This document shows, piece after piece, positions 29,788-40,336 of a DNA stretch of 64,000 nucleotides (position 1 is its first letter; every line of letters begins with the position of its first letter). Position numbers and translations under genes: made by a program. The stretch is from contig NZ_KB899712.1 in assembly GCF_000378445.1 (NCBI RefSeq), positions 25,446-89,445 on the forward strand, in the 5' to 3' direction. Below the pieces are notes generated by a model. That model was not told the DNA's origin and searched no databases. It saw only the letters and a list, made by a program, of their open reading frames with translations. The DNA is from Deinococcus aquatilis DSM 23025 (GTDB lineage: Bacteria > Deinococcota > Deinococci > Deinococcales > Deinococcaceae).

Positions 29788-30504
29788 ATGAAGAACACGT
29801 TCGCCGTCACCATGACGTTGCTGCTGGCCCTGACGCTGGGCGGCTCCTACGGTGCCTACCGGATAGCCACCACCCCCCACGAAGAAACCAAGGCCGAAGG
29901 CGGCACGGCTGGGCAAGAAGAACGCGCCGGATCGGTACCCACCGAAGAAGCGCCCAGCGCAACCAGTTCGGCCACCGGTGCGGCAGGCGCGGCGGCAGCT
30001 CAGGGCAACGCCAAAGCTCCCAATCAGGGCGGCGAGCAGGCCGGAGCCAACGGCGCAGTTGCCAACAGTCAGGGGGCAGCCAGTGGCGGCCAGGAAAACG
30101 GCCAGACCGAAAACAACAGCACCACAGTCGCCACGACTGAGGGCACGCAGGCAGGCGAAAACACCACCGCCAACGCAGGCGGCGAAACCGGACGGCCTCC
30201 CGGAGAAACGGCAGCCACCGGCGCAACCGTCACCACCGATGCGGGCGACGTGACCGCAGGCAAGACCAAATTCGCCGTGACCTGTGCGGGGTGCCACGGT
30301 GCAGAGGGCGGGGGCGGCATCGGCGCGGCCCTGAACACCGCCGACGGCCCCAAGAGCTGGACGCTGGATCAGTTCAAGCTGACGCTGCGTGAAGGCAAAA
30401 CCCCTGACCGGGAACTGGCAGCCACCATGCCCCGCTTCTCTGCCGAGCAGGTCAGCGACGAAGAAGTGGCCAATCTCCATGCCTTCATCAAGACGCTGAA
30501 CTGA
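29788..30504 (+). CDS. Membrane-anchored c-type cytochrome with long low-complexity linker
   Basis: 238 residues. An N-terminal hydrophobic segment (residues 5-24) is a signal or anchor. Residues 30-155 are Ala/Gly/Thr/Glu/Gln/Asn-rich and disordered, and the C-terminal 80 residues form a mono-haem domain with CAGCH (166-170) and a likely Met ligand in AATMPRFSAEQ. Probably a tethered electron carrier on the outer face of the membrane. TAGGGT plus six bases precede the ATG. Terminator at 30523. Confidence 0.87.
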   Translation: MKNTFAVTMTLLLALTLGGSYGAYRIATTPHEETKAEGGTAGQEERAGSVPTEEAPSATSSATGAAGAAAAQGNAKAPNQGGEQAGANGAVANSQGAASGGQENGQTENNSTTVATTEGTQAGENTTANAGGETGRPPGETAATGATVTTDAGDVTAGKTKFAVTCAGCHGAEGGGGIGAALNTADGPKSWTLDQFKLTLREGKTPDRELAATMPRFSAEQVSDEEVANLHAFIKTLN

Positions 30505-30522
30505 GGTTCAAGCCCTTCCAGA

Positions 30523-30552
30523 AACCCCGCCACATCCGGCGGGTTTTTTGTT
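30523..30552 (+). terminator. Rho-independent terminator of the cytochrome gene
   Basis: AACCCCGCC-ACATCC-GGCGGGTTT with a run of six Ts. Confidence 0.88.
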
Positions 30553-30605
30553 GCCGGGGCCAGAGCGGAGGGCCATCATCAGAATCCAGACTCTATGCTG
30601 AGGCC

Positions 30606-31472
30606 GTGACTTCTGGCCTGCTGCTGACCACCTCTCCCCTGCCGGATGAATGGGCAGGTTGGGCCGTGCAGCCTGCCACCACCGACGCCCTGCCACACGC
30701 GGCGGGCCTGCTGATTCCGCACGACGACCAACCGGTACAGGACGTGCAGAACAGACCAGACCGCTGGGCACTGCTGATGCTGGTCTCAGGCGCGGTGCGC
30801 GGCGGCCTGCCCGTATTGGCCTGGGGTTCAGGTGCAGCACTGGCAGGCCGGGTGCTGGGAGCAGCCATTCAGACCGGAGTTCAGACGGAGGAAAACGAAA
30901 GTACGGCACAGGAATGGGCGGCCCTTCCGCGCAACGCCCACGCCGAACGCTGGCTGGGCACTGCGCCCCTGCTGTGGAAGGCAGGCAACGTGACTGCCTG
31001 GGCCGGAAAAACCTTGCCCGACACACTGAAACAGGAGTTCCTGACTCTGCTGGAGACGCCCACGCCCCGCACCCCGGCCACGCCGCTGGACAGCATCGGC
31101 GGAGAGGCCGCCCTGCGCCCGCTGCTGGCCGATTTTTATGCACGGGCGCGGGCAGATGAGGTGCTGGGGCCAGTCTTTGCGGCCCATGTACAGGATTGGG
31201 AGGCACATCTGGAGGCCGTGACCGCCTTCTGGGTCACGATGCTGGGAGGCCGGGCACTGGGGGGCGGGGCAGTATGGCGCGGCAACCTGAACCACATTCA
31301 CGCGCCGTTGGGGGTGCGGGGCGTGCATCTGGCCCGCTGGCTGGCCCTGTTCCGCGCCGCCGCCGAAGCCCACCTGCCACCCGACGCCGCGCAAATACTG
31401 ACCGCCCGCGCCGAGGCGATGGGCAAGCGGCTGGGGCGACAGCGTGCGGGGGCAGGTTCGCCTCCTCACTGA
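30606..31472 (+). CDS. Truncated globin (group III-like) fused to a degenerate GATase1-like domain
   Basis: 288 residues. Residues 162-285 look like a group III truncated haemoglobin: IGGEAALRPLLADFYARARADEVLGPVFAAHV, WEAHLEAVTAFWVTMLGG, WRGNLNHIHAPLGVRGVHLARWLALF with His in the proximal position. Residues 1-150 are not globin. DALPHAAGLLIPHDDQPVQ and DRWALLMLVSGAVRGGLPVLAWGSGAALAGRVLGA resemble the start and nucleophile elbow of class I glutamine amidotransferases (GLPVLGICRGxQ), but the Cys position is Gly74, so it would be inactive. GTG 30606 follows TATGCT by six bases. Both the domain match and the fusion are my reading and need a profile search. Confidence 0.68.
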   Translation: MTSGLLLTTSPLPDEWAGWAVQPATTDALPHAAGLLIPHDDQPVQDVQNRPDRWALLMLVSGAVRGGLPVLAWGSGAALAGRVLGAAIQTGVQTEENESTAQEWAALPRNAHAERWLGTAPLLWKAGNVTAWAGKTLPDTLKQEFLTLLETPTPRTPATPLDSIGGEAALRPLLADFYARARADEVLGPVFAAHVQDWEAHLEAVTAFWVTMLGGRALGGGAVWRGNLNHIHAPLGVRGVHLARWLALFRAAAEAHLPPDAAQILTARAEAMGKRLGRQRAGAGSPPH

Positions 31473-31531
31473 TTGCGCCCCACTGATCCCGCATGGGAAC
31501 CTCTCTCATGGTGGGCGCGTACTTTGCTGAT

Positions 31532-33166
<1,635 letters not shown>

Positions 33167-33232
33167 GGAGCGTAGAGGGTGGATCGTGGAACGTGGGAAC
33201 AGCCAAACCACGATCTACGATCCACCTTCTCT
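33167..33232. repeat. Family B hairpin in a convergent gap
   Basis: GAGGGTGGATCGTGGAACGTGG (33174 on) faces CCACGATCTACGATCCACCTT (33211-33231). Likely bidirectional terminator for sppA and pepF. Confidence 0.6.
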
Positions 33233-33243
33233 GTCAGCCAACT

Positions 33244-35040
33244 TCAGTTGCTGCTGACCGCTTCCTCATACGCCTCAATCTGCCCCCGAATCACATTCAG
33301 GCTGCCTTCCCAGAACTCCGGCGCGTGTAGATCGATGCCGAACCCGGCAGCCAGCGTGCGGGCGTCGGCCTGACCTGTGCCTGCCAGCAGTTCGTCGTAG
33401 CGGGCCTGAAAGTCGGCTTCCTGACCCTTTTCCCGCGCCTGCACATACTGGGCATACAGGCCCAAACCGAACAGCAGGCCGAAGGTATAGGGATAGTTGT
33501 AAAAAGACAGCGAGTAATAGTGCGGCTTGACGGCCCACATGTACGGGTGCGGCGTGGCGAGGGCGTCGCCGTAGGTTTCGCGCTGCGCCCAGACCATCAG
33601 GTCGCTGAACTCCTGCGGGGTCAGGTCGCGCTCGGCCCGTTTTTCAAAGACCGCCCGCTCGAACAGAAAGCGAGAGTGGATGTCCACGACGACCTGCGCG
33701 TGCCCCAGCAGTTGCGTTTCCAGCACGTATAACCGCTCTGCGCCCGTGGCCTGCTCCAGCGCCGCATTCTGAATAATGGTTTCGCAGAAGATGCTGGCGG
33801 TTTCGGCCAGGGTCATGGGCGTTTCGCGTTGCAGCGGTGTGCGGTCAGCCTTCACCATGTTGTGATAGCCATGCCCCAGCTCGTGCGCCAGCGTGGAAAC
33901 ACTGTCCAGACTGGGATCGTGGTTCATCAGAATGCGGCTGTCTGCACCCTGCCAGCCCATGCAGAAGGCTCCGCCGCGCTTGCCGTCGCGGGGGCCAGCG
34001 TCGATCCAGTCGCCCTCAAAGGCGCGGGCGGCGAAATCTCCCAATTTGCTGGAAAAGGCCCGGAACTGGGTTTCCACGAAGTCCTTGCCCGCGTTGTACG
34101 TCCATTCGGTTTCGCTGCGTCCAGCAGGGGCAAAGAGGTCCCACCAATCCAGTTGGGGCTTGCCCATGCCCCGCGCTTTGGCCGCAAAGTAACGCCGGAA
34201 ATCGGGAAACGAGCGCACCACGGCGGCCTGCATGGCGTCCAGCGTTTCGCGGTCTATGCCGTGGGTCAGCAGACTGGGAGCCACCGCGTCGGCAAAGCCC
34301 CGGCGGGCGGCCAGCGTGCCTTCCTCACCCTTCACTCCGTTCAGGGCGGCGGCCAGCACCACTTCCGCATCCTTCCAGACGGCAATTTCGGCGTGGTAGG
34401 CATCCTGACGCACGCTGGCATCGGGGTCGGTGGCAAGGGCACGCAGGGCAGTCACGGGCAATTTTTGGCCCCGGAAATCGCCTTTCAGGATACTGGTGAC
34501 GTTGCCATGCAATTTGCTCCAACCGCCCGCACCACTGGGCCGTAGGCGGGCCGCCAGATCCTCTTCATCCGGCGACATCTGATGCTGGGCGTACACCACA
34601 GCGCGGCGAATCAGGTGTTCGTGGGCGCGGGCCACCTCTGATTCGGCCAGCAGCGCCTCTACATCCTGCCCCCCCAGCCAGGCCGTGAGGCGCGAGCGCA
34701 GCGGCCCCAGCGGCAGCGTCAGCGTGGTCAGGTCGCCCTGCGCCCGCTGCGCCTCGGCGTCGCGGCTATCGGTGGTGACAAAGGCGCTGATGAAGGCCCG
34801 CACGGTGGTCAGGCGCAGGGAGAGGTCATTCAGGCCGCCCAGCACCTGCTCCAGCGTGTGCGGCGTGGCAACCGCACCACCCTTTTGCACGCCCACCGAA
34901 TCAAACAGGGTTTCCAGCGCCTGCACCTGCCCGCGCAACTCGGCAAGGTCGGCGGCAAAGCGGGGATCGGTCAGGCCGCTATACAGATCGTCGGTGCGCC
35001 AGCGGGGCAATTCCGCTGCGGGAGACTGAGTTGGGGTCAT
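33244..35040 (-). CDS. pepF: M3 family oligoendopeptidase (PepF-like)
   Basis: 598 residues. The zinc motif HELGH lies in STLAHELGHGYHNMVKADRTPLQRETPMTLAETASIFCETII (about residue 383), with the third ligand Glu in the following helix, as in oligoendopeptidase F. GYNSYPYTFG-like block FYNYPYTFGLLFGLGLYAQY near the C terminus is also conserved. It degrades short peptides in the cytoplasm. TACACT lies seven bases before the ATG, a leaderless start. Confidence 0.93.
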   Translation of the reverse strand: MTPTQSPAAELPRWRTDDLYSGLTDPRFAADLAELRGQVQALETLFDSVGVQKGGAVATPHTLEQVLGGLNDLSLRLTTVRAFISAFVTTDSRDAEAQRAQGDLTTLTLPLGPLRSRLTAWLGGQDVEALLAESEVARAHEHLIRRAVVYAQHQMSPDEEDLAARLRPSGAGGWSKLHGNVTSILKGDFRGQKLPVTALRALATDPDASVRQDAYHAEIAVWKDAEVVLAAALNGVKGEEGTLAARRGFADAVAPSLLTHGIDRETLDAMQAAVVRSFPDFRRYFAAKARGMGKPQLDWWDLFAPAGRSETEWTYNAGKDFVETQFRAFSSKLGDFAARAFEGDWIDAGPRDGKRGGAFCMGWQGADSRILMNHDPSLDSVSTLAHELGHGYHNMVKADRTPLQRETPMTLAETASIFCETIIQNAALEQATGAERLYVLETQLLGHAQVVVDIHSRFLFERAVFEKRAERDLTPQEFSDLMVWAQRETYGDALATPHPYMWAVKPHYYSLSFYNYPYTFGLLFGLGLYAQYVQAREKGQEADFQARYDELLAGTGQADARTLAAGFGIDLHAPEFWEGSLNVIRGQIEAYEEAVSSN

Positions 35041-35173
35041 GCAGGGCAGTGTAAAACAGAAGATCGGGGAATGGAGCGGCTATTGCAAAGGGCAACCGCT
35101 TTGTTCACTCACCCCCTCCCCAACTCTCCCCCCTCAAGGGTGAGGGAGCAAAACACCTAGCCCTCCTGTCCCC

Positions 35174-35851
35174 CTATCCCACCCGGTCTATGTCTACCTT
35201 CGCCAACTGCCCCAGCACCAGCGCTTCTAGTCGCTCTGCGACGTTGACCAGATGATCTCCAAGGCGTTCCAGATTGCGGGCCATGCGTCCGGCGGTCAGG
35301 GCCACCTCGGTATCTTCGGGGCGCTCCAGCAGGCGCGTCAGGCTGGCCCGCTGCATCTGCTCGTACAGGGCGTCTACCTGCTCGAAATCCAGCCGCATCA
35401 CCTCGCGGGCGGCGGTCAGGTCGCGCTCGGCAAAGGCGTAGGCCAGCCGCTCCACCATCTCCGAGAGCAGGCGCACCAGCGGCAGGGCGTCTTGCAGGGT
35501 GGCGCTGCGGGTGCGGGGGGCCAGCGTTTCCAGATCCCGCGCCACCGTGAAGGCGTAGTCTCCGACACGCTCCAGGTTGGTCAGGCTGCGGAAGACCAGC
35601 AGATGAAAAGCCAAGTCTTCGGCACACAGCCCCAGCGAAAAGGCGTGCAGGCAGGCGTCTTCTATTTCCCGCTCCAGCGCGTCGGTTTCGCGTTCCAGCC
35701 CTTTGGCTCTGGCCGTCAGGCCCGCGAATTCTGCACGGTCATTGGCGTCGCGCACGGCATCCAACTGCTCCAGGGTAATGCTGAGCATCCGCAGAAAGCG
35801 GGCTGTAATGTGTGCGCTGCTCTCTTTGCCGTCGTCTATGGTTGTGGTCAC
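35174..35851 (-). CDS. phoU: PhoU phosphate-signalling regulator
   Basis: 225 residues forming two three-helix bundles. The conserved metal-cluster motifs are present in both: FRSLTNLERVGDYAFTVARDLE and ARNLERLGDHLVNVAERLEAL. PhoU couples the Pst transporter to the PhoR-type sensor and limits phosphate uptake. GTG 35851 with AGGGG upstream. A terminator separates it from pstB (35944-35977), so it may be expressed from its own promoter (TACGAT near 35880) as well as by read-through. The 133 bases downstream contain an inverted CTCACCCC/GGGTGAG text but no gene. Confidence 0.9.
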   Translation of the reverse strand: MTTTIDDGKESSAHITARFLRMLSITLEQLDAVRDANDRAEFAGLTARAKGLERETDALEREIEDACLHAFSLGLCAEDLAFHLLVFRSLTNLERVGDYAFTVARDLETLAPRTRSATLQDALPLVRLLSEMVERLAYAFAERDLTAAREVMRLDFEQVDALYEQMQRASLTRLLERPEDTEVALTAGRMARNLERLGDHLVNVAERLEALVLGQLAKVDIDRVG

Positions 35852-35943
35852 GCCGCCCCTGCCATCATGCTCGCAGTATCGTAGCGGGTTGTGATGGGGG
35901 GGTCAGGCCATCCAACCAAACGGGACAGCCAGACAGGACAGCA

Positions 35944-35977
35944 AAAGCCCCGCCCGAAACGTAAACGCCGGGCGGGG
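35944..35977 (-). terminator. Hairpin terminator between pstB and phoU
   Basis: Minus strand CCCCGCCCG ... CGGGCGGGG, a 9-bp stem with a 12-base loop, followed by CTTTTGC. It probably lowers phoU expression relative to pstSCAB. Confidence 0.7.
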
Positions 35978-36003
35978 TCGAAACCAGTCTGGGCGGTGGG
36001 CAA

Positions 36004-36768
36004 TCAGCCGAAGCGCCCGGTCACGTAGGCTTCGGTACGCTCATCGCGGGGGCTGGTGAAAATCTGATCGGTCACGCCGTGTTCGACGAGGTCGCCGTTC
36101 AGGAAAAAGCTGGTGGTGCCGCTGACACGGGCCGCCTGATGCATGTTATGGGTCACGATGATGATGGTCGTGACCTTTTTCAGCTCGCTCATCAGGTCTT
36201 CGATTTTGGCGGTGCTGGCAGGGTCAAGGGCGCTGGTGGGTTCGTCCATCAGCAGGATTTCGGGTTCGACGGCCAAAGCCCGCGCAATGCACAGGCGTTG
36301 CTGCTGCCCACCCGAGAGGCCCGTGGCAGGCGTCTTCAGGCGGTCTTTGACCTCTTCCCAGAGGGCCGCGCCGCGCAGACTGCGTTCGGCCACTTCCATC
36401 AGGCGCTTGTTGTCGCGGATTCCGGCCAACTTGAGGCCGCTGACCACGTTGTCAAAGACGCTCATGGTGGGAAAGGGGTTGGGCTTCTGGAAGACCATGC
36501 CCACGCGGCGGCGCATGTTCACGGGGTCCACGCCGGGGCCATACACGTCCTCGCCGTCCAGCAGGATTTTGCCGGTCACGCGTGCGCCGGGGGTCAGATC
36601 GTGCATGCGGTTGATGGCCCGCAGAAAGGTGGTTTTGCCGCATCCGCTGGGGCCGATCAGGGCGTTCACGGAGCCGCGCTGCACTTCCAGATGAACATTC
36701 TTGACGGCCTGCTTGCTGCCATAAAAAATATTGACGTCGTGGGCGGTCAGGATGGGAACAGCGGTCAT
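36004..36768 (-). CDS. pstB: Phosphate ABC transporter ATP-binding protein
   Basis: 254 residues: Walker [10 protein letters not shown] (39-47), [35 protein letters not shown] (signature and Walker B) and [27 protein letters not shown], the PstB-specific block. It drives phosphate import through PstCA. AAGGAG-type sequence lies just upstream of the ATG. 63 bases separate it from pstA; this spacer holds a single family-B-like arm (about 36783-36815). Confidence 0.97.
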   Translation of the reverse strand: MTAVPILTAHDVNIFYGSKQAVKNVHLEVQRGSVNALIGPSGCGKTTFLRAINRMHDLTPGARVTGKILLDGEDVYGPGVDPVNMRRRVGMVFQKPNPFPTMSVFDNVVSGLKLAGIRDNKRLMEVAERSLRGAALWEEVKDRLKTPATGLSGGQQQRLCIARALAVEPEILLMDEPTSALDPASTAKIEDLMSELKKVTTIIIVTHNMHQAARVSGTTSFFLNGDLVEHGVTDQIFTSPRDERTEAYVTGRFG

Positions 36769-36831
36769 GGGGACTCCTTTTGGAGGGGTGTGGAATGTGG
36801 GTTGTGGGAAAAACTGCTGATCTGACTGCCC

Positions 36832-37701
36832 CTATTTGCGCTGGCGGGTCACGTAGCGGGCGAGCATACTGGTGGCAAAAATCAGCAGGATCAGCAGCAA
36901 GGCCCCGGCTTTGGCAAGGCGCTGGTTTTCATCGTAGGCGCTGGTGGCTCCCCGGTAGATTTCGAGGGGCAGAGCGCTCATGGGCTTGCTGGGATCAAAG
37001 TTGACATTGGGATTACCGAAGGCCGTGAACAGCAGCGGCGCGGCTTCTCCGGCCACGCGGGCCAGCGCCAGCATGACGCCCGTGATGATGCCCCCACGTG
37101 CAGCAGGCAGCACGATTCGCATGATGACCAACCACTGCGGCAGCCCCAGCGCCAGCCCCGCTTCACGCACGTTCAGGGGCACCAGTTTCAGCACTTCTTC
37201 GGTGGTACGAACCACGATGGGAATCATCAGGAAGCCGAGGGCCAGTGCGCCCGCCAACCCGCTGAAGCCGAAGACCAGCACGATCAGGCCGTAGGCGACC
37301 AGACCCATCACGATGGCCGGAATGCCCGCCAGCACGTCGCTGATCATGCGGATGGTGGGCATCAGGGGGTGGCGCGGGTACTCGGCCAAGAAAATCCCGC
37401 CTGCCACGCCCACCAGCACGCCGATCACGCTCGCCATCGCCAGCATGGTGACGCTGCCCAGAATGGCGTTCAGCAGGCCGCCGCCCGTTTCACCTTCGGG
37501 GGCCGGGGTCTTGGTAAAGAAGTCCAGATTCAGTGCGCCCACGCCCTCGCGCAGCAGGTACAGGAAAATCAGGATCAGGGGCGCGACCACAGCCAGCGTT
37601 GCCAGCAAGATCAGGCCGCCCATCAGGGTGTTGCGGATACGCCGGGCCGGAGACAGCTTGGCCGAAGAGCGGGAGACGGTAGACAGGGCCGTACTCATCA
37701 T
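36832..37701 (-). CDS. pstA: Phosphate ABC transporter permease PstA
   Basis: 289 residues, six membrane helices. The EAA loop is [31 protein letters not shown], and [18 protein letters not shown] is the PstA-specific block. ATG 37701 overlaps the pstC stop by four bases (translational coupling); the next ATG at 37698 is an equal alternative. The frame further upstream is a shadow of pstC. Confidence 0.95.
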   Translation of the reverse strand: MMSTALSTVSRSSAKLSPARRIRNTLMGGLILLATLAVVAPLILIFLYLLREGVGALNLDFFTKTPAPEGETGGGLLNAILGSVTMLAMASVIGVLVGVAGGIFLAEYPRHPLMPTIRMISDVLAGIPAIVMGLVAYGLIVLVFGFSGLAGALALGFLMIPIVVRTTEEVLKLVPLNVREAGLALGLPQWLVIMRIVLPAARGGIITGVMLALARVAGEAAPLLFTAFGNPNVNFDPSKPMSALPLEIYRGATSAYDENQRLAKAGALLLILLIFATSMLARYVTRQRK

Positions 37702-38702
37702 TGGATGCCTTTGGGAGTGAGTCGGGCAATGATCAGGCGGGCCACGTAGTTCACGATCACGCTCAGGAAGAACAGGCTGAGGCCGAGGGCCACCACGCTG
37801 GAGCGGTGAATGGTTTCCTGCGCGTCTCCGAACTGGTTGGCGATCACCGAGGCCATCGTGCTGGCGTTGCCCCACAGGCTCTTCAGAATCTCCTGACTGT
37901 CTCCGATGACCATTGCCACGGCCAGGGTTTCACCCAGAGCGCGGCCCAGGGCCAGGATCACGCCGCCCAGGATTCCGGCGCGGGCATAGGGCAAGATGGC
38001 GCGGCTGATGACTTCCCATTTGGTCGCGCCGAGGGCGTACATGGCCTCGCGCTGGTCGGCAGGCACGAGCCGGATCACGTCGCGGGCCACCGACGCCGTA
38101 TAGGGCAAGATCATGACGGTCAGAATGATGATGGCGAGGGCCAGTCCGCGTCCGCCCGCACCGCTGGGCACGAAAAAGCACTGCAGGTTGGTCTGTTGAC
38201 TGGCCCACAGTTCGTTGCAGCGCGTGATGGTGCCGACATTATCGGGATTCAGAAAGAAGGCGGTCTGCCATTTTCCCAGAATCGGCGCGATGACGAACAA
38301 GGCCCACAGTCCGTAGACCACGCTGGGCACGGCGGCCAGCAGTTCTATAAGGTAACCCACCGGGTTCGCCAACCATTTGGGTGCGTACTCGGCCACAAAC
38401 AGCGCACTTGCCACCGCCAACGGCACGCTGATCAGCAGGGCCACGAGGCTGGTCAGCAGGGTGCCCATGATCATGGTGGCCGCGCCGTACGTGCCCGCCA
38501 CCGGGTTCCAGGTGCGCTCGGTAAAGAACCGGAAGCCGAAGCGTTGCAGTGCGGGCAGGGATTCGCGGCCCAACTGGTACAGGCTCAGCAAGAAGATCAG
38601 CACGATGATGCTGGCGAGGGCCAGAATCAGGATCTGGAACACGCGGTCACCCTGACTGGACAGGGCACCACGTGAAGGCGGACGGCGGGCAGGTTCAATC
38701 AT
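37698..38702 (-). CDS. pstC: Phosphate ABC transporter permease PstC
   Basis: 334 residues, six membrane helices, EAA loop [31 protein letters not shown] and [18 protein letters not shown]. It carries an insertion ([34 protein letters not shown], about residues 155-190) with two cysteines in an external loop, longer than in E. coli. ATG 38702 is chosen at [12 protein letters not shown]. First gene after the 395-base pstS-pstC gap. Confidence 0.95.
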   Translation of the reverse strand: MIEPARRPPSRGALSSQGDRVFQILILALASIIVLIFLLSLYQLGRESLPALQRFGFRFFTERTWNPVAGTYGAATMIMGTLLTSLVALLISVPLAVASALFVAEYAPKWLANPVGYLIELLAAVPSVVYGLWALFVIAPILGKWQTAFFLNPDNVGTITRCNELWASQQTNLQCFFVPSGAGGRGLALAIIILTVMILPYTASVARDVIRLVPADQREAMYALGATKWEVISRAILPYARAGILGGVILALGRALGETLAVAMVIGDSQEILKSLWGNASTMASVIANQFGDAQETIHRSSVVALGLSLFFLSVIVNYVARLIIARLTPKGIQ

Positions 38703-39097
38703 GGCGGCTAGACCCCTCCGGGTCGGGTCGAAGAAACGTCCGGCAACGCAAGTCAAGCGCACACGGGGCCGAGCTTGGTTCCAGACGAGAAGGCTCCATA
38801 TGAGAACAGTTCACACGCCTAAAGTCAGGGCCAAGTCAGGGCGTGAAGAATTGGGCATCGTTGGACTATGGGGAAAGCGGGGCAGGCGCTGGGCAGGCAC
38901 TGGGCAGGCACATAACTCAGGGCTGCTGGCGGGGGCTGTACAGAACACGGCACAGCAACGGGCGGCCCCAATGCGCGAGGCCGCCCCGTGGAAGTTCTGA
39001 TGTGATGGAGAAGACGGATCAGTGCGCCTGATCAGAGGGTTCCGCAGTAGGCCGCCGCCTTGTTTCAGCTCCCAATACCCTGCGTCCTACACTCCGG
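38703..39097. other. 395-base pstS-pstC spacer, no gene
   Basis: An open frame of about 99 codons on the plus strand has no start signal, no family match and no sensible composition, so I do not call it. The spacer holds the hairpin at 38960-38986. On the minus strand the pstS 3' end is followed by 'GGAGTGTAGGACGCAGG', a G/T-rich stretch. Confidence 0.5.
38960..38986 (-). terminator. Intercistronic hairpin between pstS and pstC
   Basis: GGGCGGCC / GGCCGCCC with an 11-base loop. No long T-run on the minus strand, so it may be a 3' stabiliser of the pstS message or a leaky terminator that keeps the binding protein more abundant than the transporter. Confidence 0.5.
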
Positions 39098-40132
<1,035 letters not shown>

Positions 40133-40155
40133 GCCTGACAGCCTGAAGGTGAACT

Positions 40156-40193
40156 GTCAGCGCGGCGTCACTGGAATGTCAGGGAATGGTCAG
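40156..40193 (-). promoter_or_regulatory. Pho-box-like array upstream of pstS
   Basis: Plus-strand pentamers GTCAG (40156), GTCAC (40167), GTCAG (40178) and GTCAG (40189) are spaced by exactly 11 bases; read on the transcribed strand they are CTGAC/GTGAC followed by TTCC or similar. This is the direct-repeat layout of PhoB/PhoP boxes (two 11-bp units per dimer, so two boxes). The array ends 24 bases before the pstS ATG and would sit at the -35 region. A response regulator gene is not in this window. Confidence 0.68.
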
Positions 40194-40214
40194 GGGTAAA
40201 AGTGTGGCTTGGAA

Positions 40215-40316
40215 GGTGAACCCCCCCGTTGCGGGCGCAACGCCCCCCCTTAGAGGGGAGGACAACTACTTCTTTGCTCCCCTTTAAGGGGGCTGGTGGC
40301 GGAGCCGACTGGGGGG
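40215..40316 (+). repeat. G/C-rich intergenic repeat, family A, full copy
   Basis: GGTGAACCCCCCCGTTGCGG as left end, GGCGCAACGCCCCCC, TTAGAGGGGAGGACA, a short middle, GCTCCCCTTTAAGGGGGCTGG and GGAGCCGACTGGGGGGC as right end. Lies between pstS and the kinase gene. Confidence 0.85.
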
Positions 40317-40336
40317 CTAGGCTTGCGCGTAACCCC

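Noticed and set aside
35105..35160. CTCACCCCCTCCCC ... GGGTGAGGGAG between phoU and pepF as a member of family A
   Set aside because: It has the same general style (C-runs and an inverted block) but shares none of the constant words of family A, so I do not group it.
38701..39000. 99-codon open frame on the plus strand in the pstS-pstC gap
   Set aside because: No ribosome-binding site or TANNNT box at the right distance, Arg/Trp-rich composition typical of random high-G+C frames, and no recognisable motif.
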